NCBI RefSeq assembly: GCF_030546805.1
Contig: NZ_JAUOPC010000003.1
Span: forward strand, 372,001-436,000
DNA length: 64,000 bases
Origin: Cyclobacterium sp. 1_MG-2023
Lineage (GTDB): Bacteria > Bacteroidota > Bacteroidia > Cytophagales > Cyclobacteriaceae
Direction of reading: 5' to 3'
This document shows, one piece after another, positions 26,887 to 36,202 of the stretch; the first letter of the stretch is position 1, and each line of letters starts with the position of its first letter. Under the pieces are notes generated by a model. That model had not been told where the DNA came from, searched no databases, and was given only the letters and a program-made list of their open reading frames with translations. The position numbers and the translations under genes were made by a program.

Positions 26887-28095
26887 TTATTTTCTGGAAA
26901 AACCGTAGTAGTTATCCGCAAAATCCATAAATAAGTTCCAATCGTATGGGGTCAGATTATGTTTCCCTTCACGAATGTGGTGTCCGGCATAGGGTAGGAG
27001 CACAGGATTTCCCGGCGAATTTATTTCTTTAGGAAAATCTCCCTTCATGTTATAGATCTCTCGATATACCCTAGTTCCCAATTGCAAAGACATGTATTCT
27101 CCTTTTGGATCTGCCCATAAATCTTCAGATGCACTGGCCACATAGACTGCTCTTGGTGCCATGGCTGCAATTAACATGTGTTGGTCTATTGGCAATAGGG
27201 CTTCGTTGTTATTGTATTTATTGAAATTATCTGTAAACCAATAGGGGAAAACAGTGTTTATTCTTTCAACTGTTTCTCCAAATTTCCTTCGGGACATGGC
27301 GGCTCCACCGGCTCCAGACTCATTAGAAATTGTGATGGCCCATCTGGGGTCTGATGCTCCGGTCCAAAGTGAGGCTTTGCCACCTCTAGAGTGTCCGATG
27401 ACAGCAGCTTTTTTGGCGTCGATATCCGGGCTAGTTTCAAAATAATCCATGGCCCGCATGGCTCCCCAAGCCCAGGCACCTAAGCCCCGCATACCATTTT
27501 CTTTTTCTAATTCCTCAGGGTACAATTTACTTAAAATGTCTTCTGTGAAAGTTACTTTGTCGTCATCAGAAACATCCTTGACATGAAAGGTAGCAGCGGC
27601 ATAACCGCGGCTTACAATTTCTTCAGCAGGCCAAAAACCCATTTTAACTTTTCGCGTAGGGTCTATATTCTCCGGATCCCTGTGGTTAATTAATAAGAAT
27701 ACAGGAGCTGATTCTTTCCGTTGATTAGGAATGAACAAGATTAGCCTCATTGTTGCTGATTGGGACCTATAAATTACCTCTATGTCAATTTCCTTCAATG
27801 TGGCCATACCATTCATTGCCATTTTATCTTCATTAACTACACTGAAGTTTAGGGCATCGATAGCTTTTGGCACGGTGCCATATACATTGTTTTCAAAAAG
27901 GTTGACTATTTCAGGTCTTCTCACTTGCTCCCATTCTTGGATGGTCTTAATCTCTTGTCCTTTTAAATTGACGAATAGGTCCGGTATAGAAAAATCAGGA
28001 ACTTTTGATTCATCCTTATGGGTCTCTTTTTGAGCAAAGGTTAATGCAGGAAGCATTGCAAGAAATAACATGTAAAGAAAATATCTGTAGATCAT
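26887..28095 (-). CDS. CE15-like alpha/beta hydrolase (glucuronoyl-esterase family)
   Basis: Exported serine esterase of 402 residues with a signal peptide ending near residue 21 (TFAQ). The nucleophile S236 is in GHSRGGKAS, close to the GCSRxGK motif that marks the CE15 family and differing from ordinary lipases. GAWAWGAMRAMDYF (about 208-221) precedes it, and H near 375 (YAGHHIREGKHN) may complete the triad. CE15 enzymes split ester bonds between lignin and 4-O-methylglucuronoyl xylan; marine relatives may act on other uronic-acid esters. No other xylan gene is next to it, so the natural substrate is open. Confidence 0.8.
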   Translation of the reverse strand: MIYRYFLYMLFLAMLPALTFAQKETHKDESKVPDFSIPDLFVNLKGQEIKTIQEWEQVRRPEIVNLFENNVYGTVPKAIDALNFSVVNEDKMAMNGMATLKEIDIEVIYRSQSATMRLILFIPNQRKESAPVFLLINHRDPENIDPTRKVKMGFWPAEEIVSRGYAAATFHVKDVSDDDKVTFTEDILSKLYPEELEKENGMRGLGAWAWGAMRAMDYFETSPDIDAKKAAVIGHSRGGKASLWTGASDPRWAITISNESGAGGAAMSRRKFGETVERINTVFPYWFTDNFNKYNNNEALLPIDQHMLIAAMAPRAVYVASASEDLWADPKGEYMSLQLGTRVYREIYNMKGDFPKEINSPGNPVLLPYAGHHIREGKHNLTPYDWNLFMDFADNYYGFSRK

Positions 28096-28134
28096 TGTTA
28101 TGTTTTATTTTTAATTGTTATAACTGCAATATAT

Positions 28135-28157
28135 AAAAAAACCTACCAAAAGGCAGG
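28135..28157 (-). terminator. Terminator of the solitary M56 gene
   Basis: On the minus strand the stem CCTGCC/GGTAGG (28157-28152 and 28147-28142) with a TTTT loop is followed by T7 (28141-28135). It lies about 60 bases after the M56 stop codon and just before the CE15-like gene's start. Confidence 0.8.
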
Positions 28158-28218
28158 CTGTTTTATACTTTGAATAGGGCTTAAATGCGGTTGTTGACGT
28201 TTTGTTTATCGTAGGCAA

Positions 28219-30657
28219 TTACTCGGTCGTGATTACGATAGCGCCATTTTTAGCTTTTTCTCCATGGACAATCAATTGGTTTGGATTAACCACAGAAATT
28301 GTTTTTATATTTTCCGTTTTAGGAAAGTTAGGGATTGAAGGGGAATCATGAACTATTCCATCAATAATATAAAGTGGAGACTTAGCTGATTTTAAAATCT
28401 GGCTGGTAGCCGCTTTAAACACAATTTTATTTATACCGACTTCCCTTAGGGCTGCTTGTACATTTTGAACTTCACCCATTTTTATATCTTTTCCGGCAGA
28501 AAAATTGACGAATATCGATTCGTGGTCCACGGAATTAAAGCTAGTGTATGCCTTTATTAATCTTGATAAGCCTGAATTAATGGGCATGAGGACTCCATTA
28601 AATGAGATCAAGCCCTCTTTAATAATTTGGACAGGAATTTCTATATTCGCTGTTATCGGGTTCTTCTGTGTTGAGTTACCATTGATTTGAATAACATCTC
28701 CATAATCATTATTTAAACTCGGAACAATTGTACTGCTACCAGCGCCGTTTATTTTAAAGGATATTGGTAAATGCAATTGGTATTCATTTTTCTGCAATAT
28801 CGGTTGTAAGTTAGGTGAATCAGAAAGAACTTCAAGAATTTCTTTTTCGAAACTCCCATCAATTCTTTGGGAAAATGAAACTCCTTCTATATTTCCAGAA
28901 GAATCTGTTTTGAGAATGACGATTGTTGTTCCGGATAAACCTTTAGCTATATTATCTTCAGGAAAGACCAAGTTTTCAATCAAATGTGTTTTAAAAGGAG
29001 CACCTAAGGTTATTGCTCCGGATTTTAAGTCATCATTAAACGATAAACCCCTATTCTCAGGGAATGTCTTTGAATTGTTGTTTAGTCCCTGTCTTGATAA
29101 TTCTTCATTTTGGGTAGTTTTAATATTATTTGATTTCTTTAATTTGATATTGGTATTCACCACTACTGCTACGGTTTCACCGTCTTTTTTACCAGGTATC
29201 CAAGTAGGACTGTTTCCATTGGTAAGGGCGGTAAGAAGCAATTGATCCACTTCTTCTCCCAAACTTTTCTTGATAGAAGCATTTACAATATTGGCCTCTT
29301 TATCAATAACAAATTCCAAAGCCACCCAATCCCCATCGATTTGAATCCCATCTATCAGTCTTGCCGGAATTTGAGACCTTAAATATTCCTCCCAGGCATT
29401 CCATCCTACCTTCGGCTCAGGTTTCTGATCTGCAAGTTGATATGAATATGCGTTTTCATATTTTTTATTCAATTTGGAATTAGGTCTTAGTGTTTCCACC
29501 AAGTTTAGCACTTTTATGTATTCTTGTTGATTTTTAATACCGGTAAATTCATAGGACAATTCTCCCACTTGTACATTTAGAGACTCTTGGTGGAGCTTTC
29601 CAATACTCTCATAATGAGTAGGGTTTTTTATATTTTTTAATTTTATACCTACAGCTATTGAATCTTGAAAGGCTTCTATTTGATTTTTTAGAAAAGATAC
29701 AGGGAGTGTTGAATAATTATTAAAAGAAATAATGCTATTGTTGCTTTTCATAGAAATCAAACCAAATACCAAAACAGTTAATGGAACAAGCATTGCTACT
29801 TTAAACCAATTGGTTTTCTTATTGGCTTTCATCATCCTAATTCTTCTCAGGGTTGTTGAGCTAACAAAATTACTTCCTAGGGGAAGATCCAGTCCTGCAA
29901 AAGCCATTCTTGCCACGAGTTTAGGATAGGAATCTTTTAATTCTACATCTTTGATGACACGGGCATCGGCTTGAAATTCATGTAAATCAACCAATGCTCG
30001 ATTCATCAAGTGAATGATGGGGTTAAACCAAAAAACATTGCTCAATATTTGATAGATAATTACATCGTATGAATGTTTTTGTTTAACATGTTCAATTTCA
30101 TGATTGAGTATTTGTTTCTTTTCTTTATTACTTAATTGAAGTGAATCATCCCAAAAAACTTTGTCAAAATAAGAGAACACTGGGGTAAGGCCAAAATTTG
30201 GAACCTTGAAATATTTTTCCTTAAGTATATATGAAGTTTGATACCAGCCTTTTCTAAGAATTTCTTTTAATTGAAGATATTGCCAGTAAAATCTAGCAAA
30301 TAATAACAAAACCACTACTAGATAACCAAAAATCAGATAATCTTTAATATCCCATAAGGTTGGTAGCCTACTGCCTGTTACTGTTACTTCAGGAAGCCCA
30401 TATGCCCCTGCAATTTCTTTTTGACTGTCAAATTCTAATGCCTTTAAAAAAGCTGTGTTTTCCAAAGAAATACTAGGGGTTTCAAAGGAAACAGGGATTT
30501 CAATTAATGAGAATGCCACAGCAAGAAAAGGGGTGACCAATAGATAAACTCTATTAAACACAAAGGTTTTTTCATCTTTAAGGAAAACCCAATAAAAAAT
30601 GTAGAAAAAAGAGAGGCAAATAATACTCTGCCATATGAAGTTAATTATTGAAGCCAT
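28219..30657 (-). CDS. M56 (BlaR1-type) membrane metallopeptidase with long TonB-like periplasmic tail
   Basis: Membrane protein of 812 residues. The first about 300 residues have four hydrophobic segments and the cytoplasmic M56 zinc motif HEIEH near residue 186, as in BlaR1/MecR1 sensors that cleave their partner repressor. After the last membrane segment (near 285-305) comes a long periplasmic part: two regions resembling TonB C-terminal domains (about 425-510 and 565-650) and a final stretch SPLYIIDGIVHDSP...KNGAIVITTE that copies the plug motif of SusC-like receptors. Unlike the pair at 41.8-43.5 kb, no BlaI repressor gene is adjacent. Role in envelope signalling is inferred. Confidence 0.8.
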   Translation of the reverse strand: MASIINFIWQSIICLSFFYIFYWVFLKDEKTFVFNRVYLLVTPFLAVAFSLIEIPVSFETPSISLENTAFLKALEFDSQKEIAGAYGLPEVTVTGSRLPTLWDIKDYLIFGYLVVVLLLFARFYWQYLQLKEILRKGWYQTSYILKEKYFKVPNFGLTPVFSYFDKVFWDDSLQLSNKEKKQILNHEIEHVKQKHSYDVIIYQILSNVFWFNPIIHLMNRALVDLHEFQADARVIKDVELKDSYPKLVARMAFAGLDLPLGSNFVSSTTLRRIRMMKANKKTNWFKVAMLVPLTVLVFGLISMKSNNSIISFNNYSTLPVSFLKNQIEAFQDSIAVGIKLKNIKNPTHYESIGKLHQESLNVQVGELSYEFTGIKNQQEYIKVLNLVETLRPNSKLNKKYENAYSYQLADQKPEPKVGWNAWEEYLRSQIPARLIDGIQIDGDWVALEFVIDKEANIVNASIKKSLGEEVDQLLLTALTNGNSPTWIPGKKDGETVAVVVNTNIKLKKSNNIKTTQNEELSRQGLNNNSKTFPENRGLSFNDDLKSGAITLGAPFKTHLIENLVFPEDNIAKGLSGTTIVILKTDSSGNIEGVSFSQRIDGSFEKEILEVLSDSPNLQPILQKNEYQLHLPISFKINGAGSSTIVPSLNNDYGDVIQINGNSTQKNPITANIEIPVQIIKEGLISFNGVLMPINSGLSRLIKAYTSFNSVDHESIFVNFSAGKDIKMGEVQNVQAALREVGINKIVFKAATSQILKSAKSPLYIIDGIVHDSPSIPNFPKTENIKTISVVNPNQLIVHGEKAKNGAIVITTE

Positions 30658-31194
30658 ATTCAGTTTTTAATAATTTGCAGATTAGATTATTAATTCTGTT
30701 TGATTTTTTACAATCACTATATTTCTCTAGGTGGTCTGATTAATGTTCCTCTCAAAATACCTTCAATTATTAGAATGAATTGTAAAAAACCATCCTTCTT
30801 ATTCAATTCATTATTAGGGTGATAATTTGGAATATTTCAAATAAGCCAATTAAACTTATCGATTTAGTTTCAGAAATCCTAATAAACTTGAAAAAATACC
30901 TAAAAGGTTAAATCATAAATTTACGCCTATTTAATTTTTGTCATCTGATTATAAAGCCATCTTTAAAATCAAATCCAAAACGTTAACGTCGACGATATTT
31001 TTCTAAATTTAAGTTTTATGGAGCATTGTGATATATTTTTTTTACCCTTTTAGGATGTTTTTGACAACAATTTATATTTATAATGCGTTTTAATAATGTA
31101 TATAAAAATTAAATAGAATTTACAGTACAGATTTTGTAAAACAATTAGAAATAAAACGTAACTTCGCTTAATTTATCATCTAAATAATTATTTT
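30658..31194. other. 537-bp AT-rich divergent intergenic region
   Basis: No coding region is seen. It lies between divergent genes and must hold both promoters; a candidate for the rightward gene is at 31133-31166. No BlaI-type operator dyad was evident upstream of the M56 gene. Confidence 0.4.
31133..31166 (+). promoter_or_regulatory. Candidate promoter of the small HTH protein gene
   Basis: TTTG at 31133-31136 and TAACTTCG at 31159-31166 (one mismatch to TAnnTTTG) are separated by 22 bases, slightly longer than usual. The predicted leader is about 22 bases. Confidence 0.4.
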
Positions 31195-31614
31195 ATGTCT
31201 ATTCAAGAATTTTTAAACAAGTATTCAGATCTTTCTAAAACCAATGCTGTGGTTTATATGGAAGATGCGGATGGAAATATTTTCCATTCCATTGACGAAG
31301 CACACAAAAAAGGAAAACATCCCTTTGTAACAAAAAATCTAAAAGATTCAGCCATTGCCGATTTAGATAGCTTAGGTTTAAGCTCTAAAGGCGAGGCCTC
31401 CAAATTAATGGGTATCTTACAGTTTATCTATGGTGTAGATGCCAAAGCTGATAAGCCGGCTACAAGAGGCAGAAGGACTTATTCTGCTGAAGAAAAAGCA
31501 GGAATTCTTGCTGAATGGAAGAAAGCTGAAGCTGAAGGAAAAACCAAAGCTGATTTCAGTAAAGATACTGGTGTGACTTATCAAACTTTATTTAAATGGA
31601 TTAAGGAGTCATAA
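31195..31614 (+). CDS. Small protein with transposase-type C-terminal HTH
   Basis: Protein of 139 residues that I cannot assign to a named family. Residues 1-80 are mixed charged (EFLNKYSDLSKTNAVVY, then GILQFIYG) with no motif I know. A linker AKADKPATRGRR leads to a C-terminal helix-turn-helix (about 93-139): YSAEEKAGILAEWKKAEAEG, then FSKDTGVTYQTLFKWIK. This is the pattern of the N-terminal HTH of IS3/IS2 OrfA-type transposases. No transposase catalytic gene or inverted repeat is nearby. It is monocistronic with its own terminator, which suggests a host-adopted DNA-binding protein. Confidence 0.65.
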   Translation: MSIQEFLNKYSDLSKTNAVVYMEDADGNIFHSIDEAHKKGKHPFVTKNLKDSAIADLDSLGLSSKGEASKLMGILQFIYGVDAKADKPATRGRRTYSAEEKAGILAEWKKAEAEGKTKADFSKDTGVTYQTLFKWIKES

Positions 31615-31736
31615 GGAAATTAGAATTTGATCCTCTGATAGTGGGTTAAAAGATAATTTTCTAATTCCTTATAAATTAGTATCAATATAATCTTTTTAGT
31701 TCTTTACAAACTCATTTGTTTGTTTAGATAAATTTC

Positions 31737-31772
31737 AATAGCACTTGGTAGTTACCAAGTGCTATTTTTTAT
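31737..31772 (+). terminator. Terminator after the small HTH protein gene
   Basis: AATAGCACTTGGTA (31737-31750) pairs exactly with 31753-31766 and is followed by a T run. It lies about 120 bases after the stop codon. Confidence 0.8.
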
Positions 31773-32031
31773 TATATCACAGGTTATAAGTATCGCATTG
31801 ATACATTATCTGAGCTTTTTTTGTTGTGACATTACTGATAATTTTAAATTCATGTTTAAAATAAAATATGTTTTGCTAATTTCTTGTGATGCCAGTATTA
31901 AAATAAGATTTTACCCATATTTGATAGGTTTTTAATATTCTATAAAAGTGTATGGGGAGAGTGGAGCTTGCAGTTGCTTCTGCTTAAATAAAAAATAACG
32001 TATTGGAGTTTTCGGAAAAAGCCACTAAACG
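31773..32031. other. AT-rich spacer between two terminators, no gene seen
   Basis: This stretch lies between the terminator of the HTH gene and that of the leftward tRNA. I found no coding region, tRNA or hairpin in it. Confidence 0.4.
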
Positions 32032-32069
32032 AAAAAAGGCCTCCTTATGTGATTCATAAGAAGGCCTTT
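32032..32069 (-). terminator. Terminator of tRNA-Arg / sucC transcript
   Basis: Arms 32055-32069 and 32035-32049 pair with one G:U on the minus strand around a 5-base loop and end in a T6 run (32037-32032). It begins three bases after the tRNA 3' end. Confidence 0.85.
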
Positions 32070-32071
32070 AG

Positions 32072-32145
32072 TACACCCGGAAGGATTCGAACCCTCAACC
32101 CTCGGAGCCGAAATCCGATATTCTATCCAGTTGAACTACGGGTGC
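32072..32145 (-). tRNA. tRNA-Arg(UCG)
   Basis: A 74-base cloverleaf reads on the minus strand. The acceptor is GCACCCG/CGGGTGT (first pair G:U) with discriminator A. The anticodon stem TCGGA/TCCGA encloses the 7-base loop TTTCGGC, giving anticodon TCG. The T arm carries GGTTCGAATC-type sequence, and CCA is not encoded. It lies 36 bases downstream of sucC on the same strand and may share its transcript. Confidence 0.92.
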
Positions 32146-32181
32146 ATGCGGGCCGTTAAGACCGCAATTGTATTTTAAATA

Positions 32182-33396
32182 TTAAGCACTAAGCACATTC
32201 TGTACTTTTTCTGCAGCTTCTTTTAAAGTAATGGCAGAAGTAACTTTAAGTCCGGACTCATCGATGATTTTTGCACCTTCTTCAGCGTTGGTACCTTGTA
32301 ATCTTACGATAATTGGTACACTGATGTCACCAATAGACTTATAGGCTTCAACCACTCCGGATGCAATTCTGTCACACCTTACGATACCTCCAAAAACATT
32401 AATAAGGATCGCTTTTACTTTAGGGTCTTTAAGGATGATTCTAAAACCCGCTTCAACGGTTTGTGCATTGGCTCCGCCTCCTACATCTAGGAAATTGGCA
32501 GGCTCTCCCCCGGATAGTTTGATCATGTCCATAGTGGCCATTGCTAAACCTGCTCCATTTACCATACATCCTACATTACCATCAAGCTTCACATAGTTAA
32601 GCCCTGATTCTGCTGCTTCTACTTCAAATGGATCTTCTTCATCAAGGTCTCTCATTTCTGCAAGCCCTTTGTTTCTATAAAGTGCGTTGTCGTCTAAATT
32701 AACCTTGGCATCTACAGCCAATATTTGGTCATCAGATGTCTTCAAAACAGGGTTGATCTCAAATTGGGAAGCATCACTTGCATCATATGCTGCATATAAG
32801 GCCATGATGAATTTTACCATTTCCTTGAATGCATTTCCTTCTAGCCCAAGTTTAAAGGCAACGTTTCTTGCTTGGTAAGGCTGAATGCCTAACATTGGAT
32901 CTACCCATTCCTTAATGATTTTTTCAGGAGTGCTTTCGGCGATCTCTTCAATATTTACACCACCTTCTGTAGAAGCCATGATTATGTTGCTTCCTGTGGC
33001 TCTGTCCAACAAGATAGAAAGGTAATATTCTTTTGGTTCGGATTTGCCCGGATAGTAAACATCCTGAGCAACTAGGATTTTTTTGACCAATTTTCCTTCC
33101 TCACCTGTTTGGATGGTAACAAGTGTACCATTCAATATATCTTTGGCTTTTTCAGGAACATCTTCTAACGATTTAGCCAAAACCACACCTCTTGATCCGG
33201 TTTCTTTAATTTCTCCTTTACCTCTACCTCCGGCATGAATTTGTGCCTTTAGTACATACCAAGAAGTTCCGGTGTCTGCTGTTAGCTTCTTGGCTGCCTC
33301 AAGTGCAGCTTCCGGGCTTTCAGCGACAATCCCTTCTTGAATTTTGACTCCGTAAGATTTTAATACTTCTTTAGCTTGATATTCGTGTATATTCAT
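32182..33396 (-). CDS. sucC: Succinyl-CoA synthetase beta subunit (ADP-forming)
   Basis: TCA-cycle enzyme subunit that, with SucD, converts succinyl-CoA to succinate while making ATP or GTP. It starts with the family hallmark [17 protein letters not shown]. The ATP-grasp domain (about 1-240) includes [15 protein letters not shown] near 45-60, and the C-terminal CoA-ligase domain includes [18 protein letters not shown] and [17 protein letters not shown] chose the ATG at 33396; a longer frame to 33429 adds 11 residues unlike the family. sucD is not beside it. Confidence 0.96.
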   Translation of the reverse strand: MNIHEYQAKEVLKSYGVKIQEGIVAESPEAALEAAKKLTADTGTSWYVLKAQIHAGGRGKGEIKETGSRGVVLAKSLEDVPEKAKDILNGTLVTIQTGEEGKLVKKILVAQDVYYPGKSEPKEYYLSILLDRATGSNIIMASTEGGVNIEEIAESTPEKIIKEWVDPMLGIQPYQARNVAFKLGLEGNAFKEMVKFIMALYAAYDASDASQFEINPVLKTSDDQILAVDAKVNLDDNALYRNKGLAEMRDLDEEDPFEVEAAESGLNYVKLDGNVGCMVNGAGLAMATMDMIKLSGGEPANFLDVGGGANAQTVEAGFRIILKDPKVKAILINVFGGIVRCDRIASGVVEAYKSIGDISVPIIVRLQGTNAEEGAKIIDESGLKVTSAITLKEAAEKVQNVLSA

Positions 33397-33584
33397 TATG
33401 GTCAAATTTTTGCCCGAAGTTAATGTCAAATGTCCGATTATTCAAGATTTAGCAAAGGCTTTTTGTTGATTCTTTTCATGTTTGTCTGCTGTTTTACCAA
33501 TATTTGCTTTTCATAAGATTAGAAATCAAGCCGATAGCCTGTAAGGAGCTTGTTGTAAATAAAAGTTCTCAAAGAAATATTATT

Positions 33585-33615
33585 TTTGATTAATTTTAAA
33601 ATACACCTATGTTTG
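33585..33615 (+). promoter_or_regulatory. Consensus promoter of the LolD-like gene
   Basis: TTTG at 33585-33588 and a perfect -7 element TATGTTTG at 33608-33615, spaced by exactly 19 bases. The predicted start is near 33622, about 28 bases before the ATG at 33650. Confidence 0.65.
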
Positions 33616-33649
33616 TCCCAAACACTCACATAAATTATCTTTCAATTAT

Positions 33650-34303
33650 ATGTTCGTTGCGCAGTCAGTTCAAAAATATTATGGAGACCTTCATGTCCTG
33701 AAAGGGGTTGACGTTACAATTCAAAAAGGGGAGATTGTTTCCATAGTCGGAGCTTCAGGCGCCGGTAAAAGTACCTTGTTGCATATTTTAGGAACCTTGG
33801 ACAAACCAGATGAGGGATCCTTAATGGTAGATGGAATTGACGTGTTGAAATTAAGTGGAGATAAACTTGCTAGTTTCAGGAATGATAAAATTTCCTTCAT
33901 TTTTCAGTTTCATAACCTACTGCCTGAGTTCACGGCAGAGGAAAATATTTGGATTCCGGGTTTGATTGGTAAAAGATCAGAAGAGAAGCTTAAGAAAAGG
34001 ACCAATGAATTGGCCGCATTGTTAGGCATATCCTCTCGCTTAAGGCATAAGCCTGCGCAACTATCCGGTGGTGAGCAGCAAAGGGTGGCTGTAGCAAGGG
34101 CATTGGTGAATAACCCTGATATTATTTTTGCAGACGAACCCAGTGGAAACCTAGATACAGAAAATGCCCAATCTTTGCACGAGTTGTTTTTCAAACTTAG
34201 AGATGAATTGGGCCAGTCCTTTGTAATTGTCACACACAACCAATCCTTGGCAGGGATGTCAGACCGCATGCTAACCATGAAAGATGGTAAAATTATAAGC
34301 TAA
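33650..34303 (+). CDS. LolD-like ABC transporter ATP-binding protein
   Basis: ATPase subunit of the MacB/LolD group, which drives lipoprotein release from, or substrate extrusion across, the inner membrane. Walker A is GASGAGKST (34-42), the ABC signature is LSGGEQQRVAVARAL near 139, and Walker B is IIFADEPSGNLD near 160. The EPSGNLD wording is typical of the LolD/MacB/FtsE group. At 217 residues it is full length. The partner permease (LolC/E-like) is not adjacent, as often in this phylum. It sits alone with a consensus promoter. Confidence 0.9.
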   Translation: MFVAQSVQKYYGDLHVLKGVDVTIQKGEIVSIVGASGAGKSTLLHILGTLDKPDEGSLMVDGIDVLKLSGDKLASFRNDKISFIFQFHNLLPEFTAEENIWIPGLIGKRSEEKLKKRTNELAALLGISSRLRHKPAQLSGGEQQRVAVARALVNNPDIIFADEPSGNLDTENAQSLHELFFKLRDELGQSFVIVTHNQSLAGMSDRMLTMKDGKIIS

Positions 34304-34363
34304 CATAATTTGATTAAAGACCATCTTTGACAAAAGTTGGTCATGTAATCAAAAATTAATTTT

Positions 34364-34371
34364 TATCTTTG
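34364..34371 (+). promoter_or_regulatory. -7 element upstream of accA
   Basis: A perfect TATCTTTG lies 20 bases before the accA start codon. The best -33 candidate (TTG at 34337-34339) is 24 bases away, longer than usual, so the assignment is tentative. Confidence 0.4.
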
Positions 34372-34391
34372 ATGCTTCAAAACTTCACTTT

Positions 34392-35339
34392 ATGGTATTA
34401 GAATTTGAAAAGCCTATAGCTGACCTTGAACTTAAACTTCAGGAAATGATTCAGTTGGCAAATGAAAAAAACATAGACTTGTCTTCAGATATTCAATCTT
34501 TGGAAGAAAAGCTTCAGATATTAAAAAAAGAAACTTTTCAAAACCTTACCCGCTGGCAAAGGGTACAGCTTTCCAGACATGCTGATAGACCTTATGCCTT
34601 GGACTATATCTATGAAATGACCAATGATTTTATTGAGTTACATGGAGATAGGACGGTTAAGGATGACAAAGCAATGATTGGTGGCCTTGGTGATATTGAC
34701 GGAAGATCCGTCATGTTTATTGGTCAGCAAAAAGGAAGAAATACAAAACTCCGTCAGGAACGGAATTTTGGTATGGCCAATCCGGAAGGCTATAGAAAGG
34801 CTTTAAGGCTGATGAAAATGGCTGAAAAATTTAACAAGCCGATCATTACTTTGATTGATACTCCCGGTGCTTATCCTGGTATCGAGGCTGAAGAGAGAGG
34901 GCAGGGAGAGGCCATTGCTAAAAACCTTCGAGAGATGTTTAAGTTAAAGGTTCCTGTTATTTGTATTATAATAGGAGAAGGAGCTTCCGGGGGAGCATTA
35001 GGTATTGCCATTGGAGACAAGGTGATGATGCTTGAGAACTCTTGGTATTCTGTTATTTCTCCGGAAAATTGCTCCACTATACTTTGGAGAAGTTGGGATC
35101 ATAAGGAGCAGGCAGCTGAAGCCCTTAAGCTTACAGGTCCTGACATGAAAAACAATGGCTTGGTTGATGCGATTATAGAAGAACCACTTGGAGGAGCACA
35201 CCGAAACATGTCTGATATGGCTACTAGAATTAAAGCCAAGATCAAAGAAGCGCTGGTGGAGCTTGACAAAATGAAAGTGGACAAAAGAATTGAAAAAAGA
35301 ATAGAGAAATTCTGTGCTATGGGCATCGTCCAAGAGTAG
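34392..35339 (+). CDS. accA: Acetyl-CoA carboxylase carboxyltransferase subunit alpha
   Basis: First committed step of fatty-acid synthesis: with AccD it transfers the carboxyl from biotin to acetyl-CoA. The family shows throughout: [17 protein letters not shown] at the start, [20 protein letters not shown] near 55-75, [19 protein letters not shown] near 155-175 and [17 protein letters not shown] near 195-212. At 315 residues it is standard. It is followed by two lipid-related genes (patatin-like, PlsC-like), making a plausible lipid-metabolism cluster. Confidence 0.97.
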   Translation: MVLEFEKPIADLELKLQEMIQLANEKNIDLSSDIQSLEEKLQILKKETFQNLTRWQRVQLSRHADRPYALDYIYEMTNDFIELHGDRTVKDDKAMIGGLGDIDGRSVMFIGQQKGRNTKLRQERNFGMANPEGYRKALRLMKMAEKFNKPIITLIDTPGAYPGIEAEERGQGEAIAKNLREMFKLKVPVICIIIGEGASGGALGIAIGDKVMMLENSWYSVISPENCSTILWRSWDHKEQAAEALKLTGPDMKNNGLVDAIIEEPLGGAHRNMSDMATRIKAKIKEALVELDKMKVDKRIEKRIEKFCAMGIVQE

Positions 35340-35401
35340 AGTGGCAGTTATAGTGATCATTGATGGTTATATTTTAAACTGATTTCCTATTAATTGTTAT
35401 T

Positions 35402-36199
35402 TTGAAAAGAAAGAATAAAATAGGCATTGCATTGTCGGGAGGTGGAGTGAGAGGAATCGCACACCTTGGTATATTGCAAGGACTCAATGAGGAAGGAATA
35501 TCTCCTGATTATATTTCCGGAAGTAGTGCGGGGGCCATAGTTGCCGCTTTGTATGCACATGGTTACCCGCCGGAAACAATCTTTAATATCATCACGCAAA
35601 CCAATTATTTCAAATTCTTCAAGCCTTCTATTAGTTTTAAAGCCTTACTGAAAATGGATTTATTGGCGGATTTATTTGCCAAATATTTACCCGAAGACGA
35701 TTTCTCAGCATTAAATATTCCCATTTTTGTTACGGCTACCAATTTCCAAAAAAGTCGAACCGAGTATTTCTCTGAAGGTCCATTGATCAAGCGATTAATG
35801 GCCTCCTCGTGCATACCCGGAATGTTTGAGCCAATATTGCTCAATGATACGCTTTATGTGGATGGGGGAGTCTTAAATAACTTACCTGTAGAGCCATTAA
35901 TTGGTCTATGCGATACGCTTATTGGTGTCAATTGTAATAATTTAACCATATTAAAAGAAGCCCCCAATATTAAAGGACTGATCGAACGTTCGGTAATCAT
36001 GGCATTAAATTATAATGTGTACAGCAGAAAAAATCAATGTGACTACTTTATGGATCCCCCGGGTTTGGCTCAGTTTGGGGTGCTAGAAGTTAAAAAAGCA
36101 GCTGAGATTTTTGAAACCGGCTATCTTTTCTGTAAAAAATATTTAAAAGAAAATCCACCTTTACTTGAATTAAAAAATCAAGATAGTAACAGTCAATAA
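35402..36199 (+). CDS. Patatin-like phospholipase
   Basis: Serine-aspartate lipid hydrolase of 265 residues. The oxyanion motif is SGGGVRGIAHLG (12-23), the nucleophile S42 lies in GSSAG (40-44), and the dyad partner is D154 in VDGG. No signal peptide is seen, so it is cytoplasmic or peripheral, like RssA/YchK-type proteins. The start is TTG at 35402, directly before the conserved KRKNKIGIALSGGG; no in-frame ATG lies close by. It ends 3 bases before the PlsC-like gene, so both form one operon. Confidence 0.88.
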   Translation: MKRKNKIGIALSGGGVRGIAHLGILQGLNEEGISPDYISGSSAGAIVAALYAHGYPPETIFNIITQTNYFKFFKPSISFKALLKMDLLADLFAKYLPEDDFSALNIPIFVTATNFQKSRTEYFSEGPLIKRLMASSCIPGMFEPILLNDTLYVDGGVLNNLPVEPLIGLCDTLIGVNCNNLTILKEAPNIKGLIERSVIMALNYNVYSRKNQCDYFMDPPGLAQFGVLEVKKAAEIFETGYLFCKKYLKENPPLLELKNQDSNSQ

Positions 36200-36202
36200 A
36201 TC

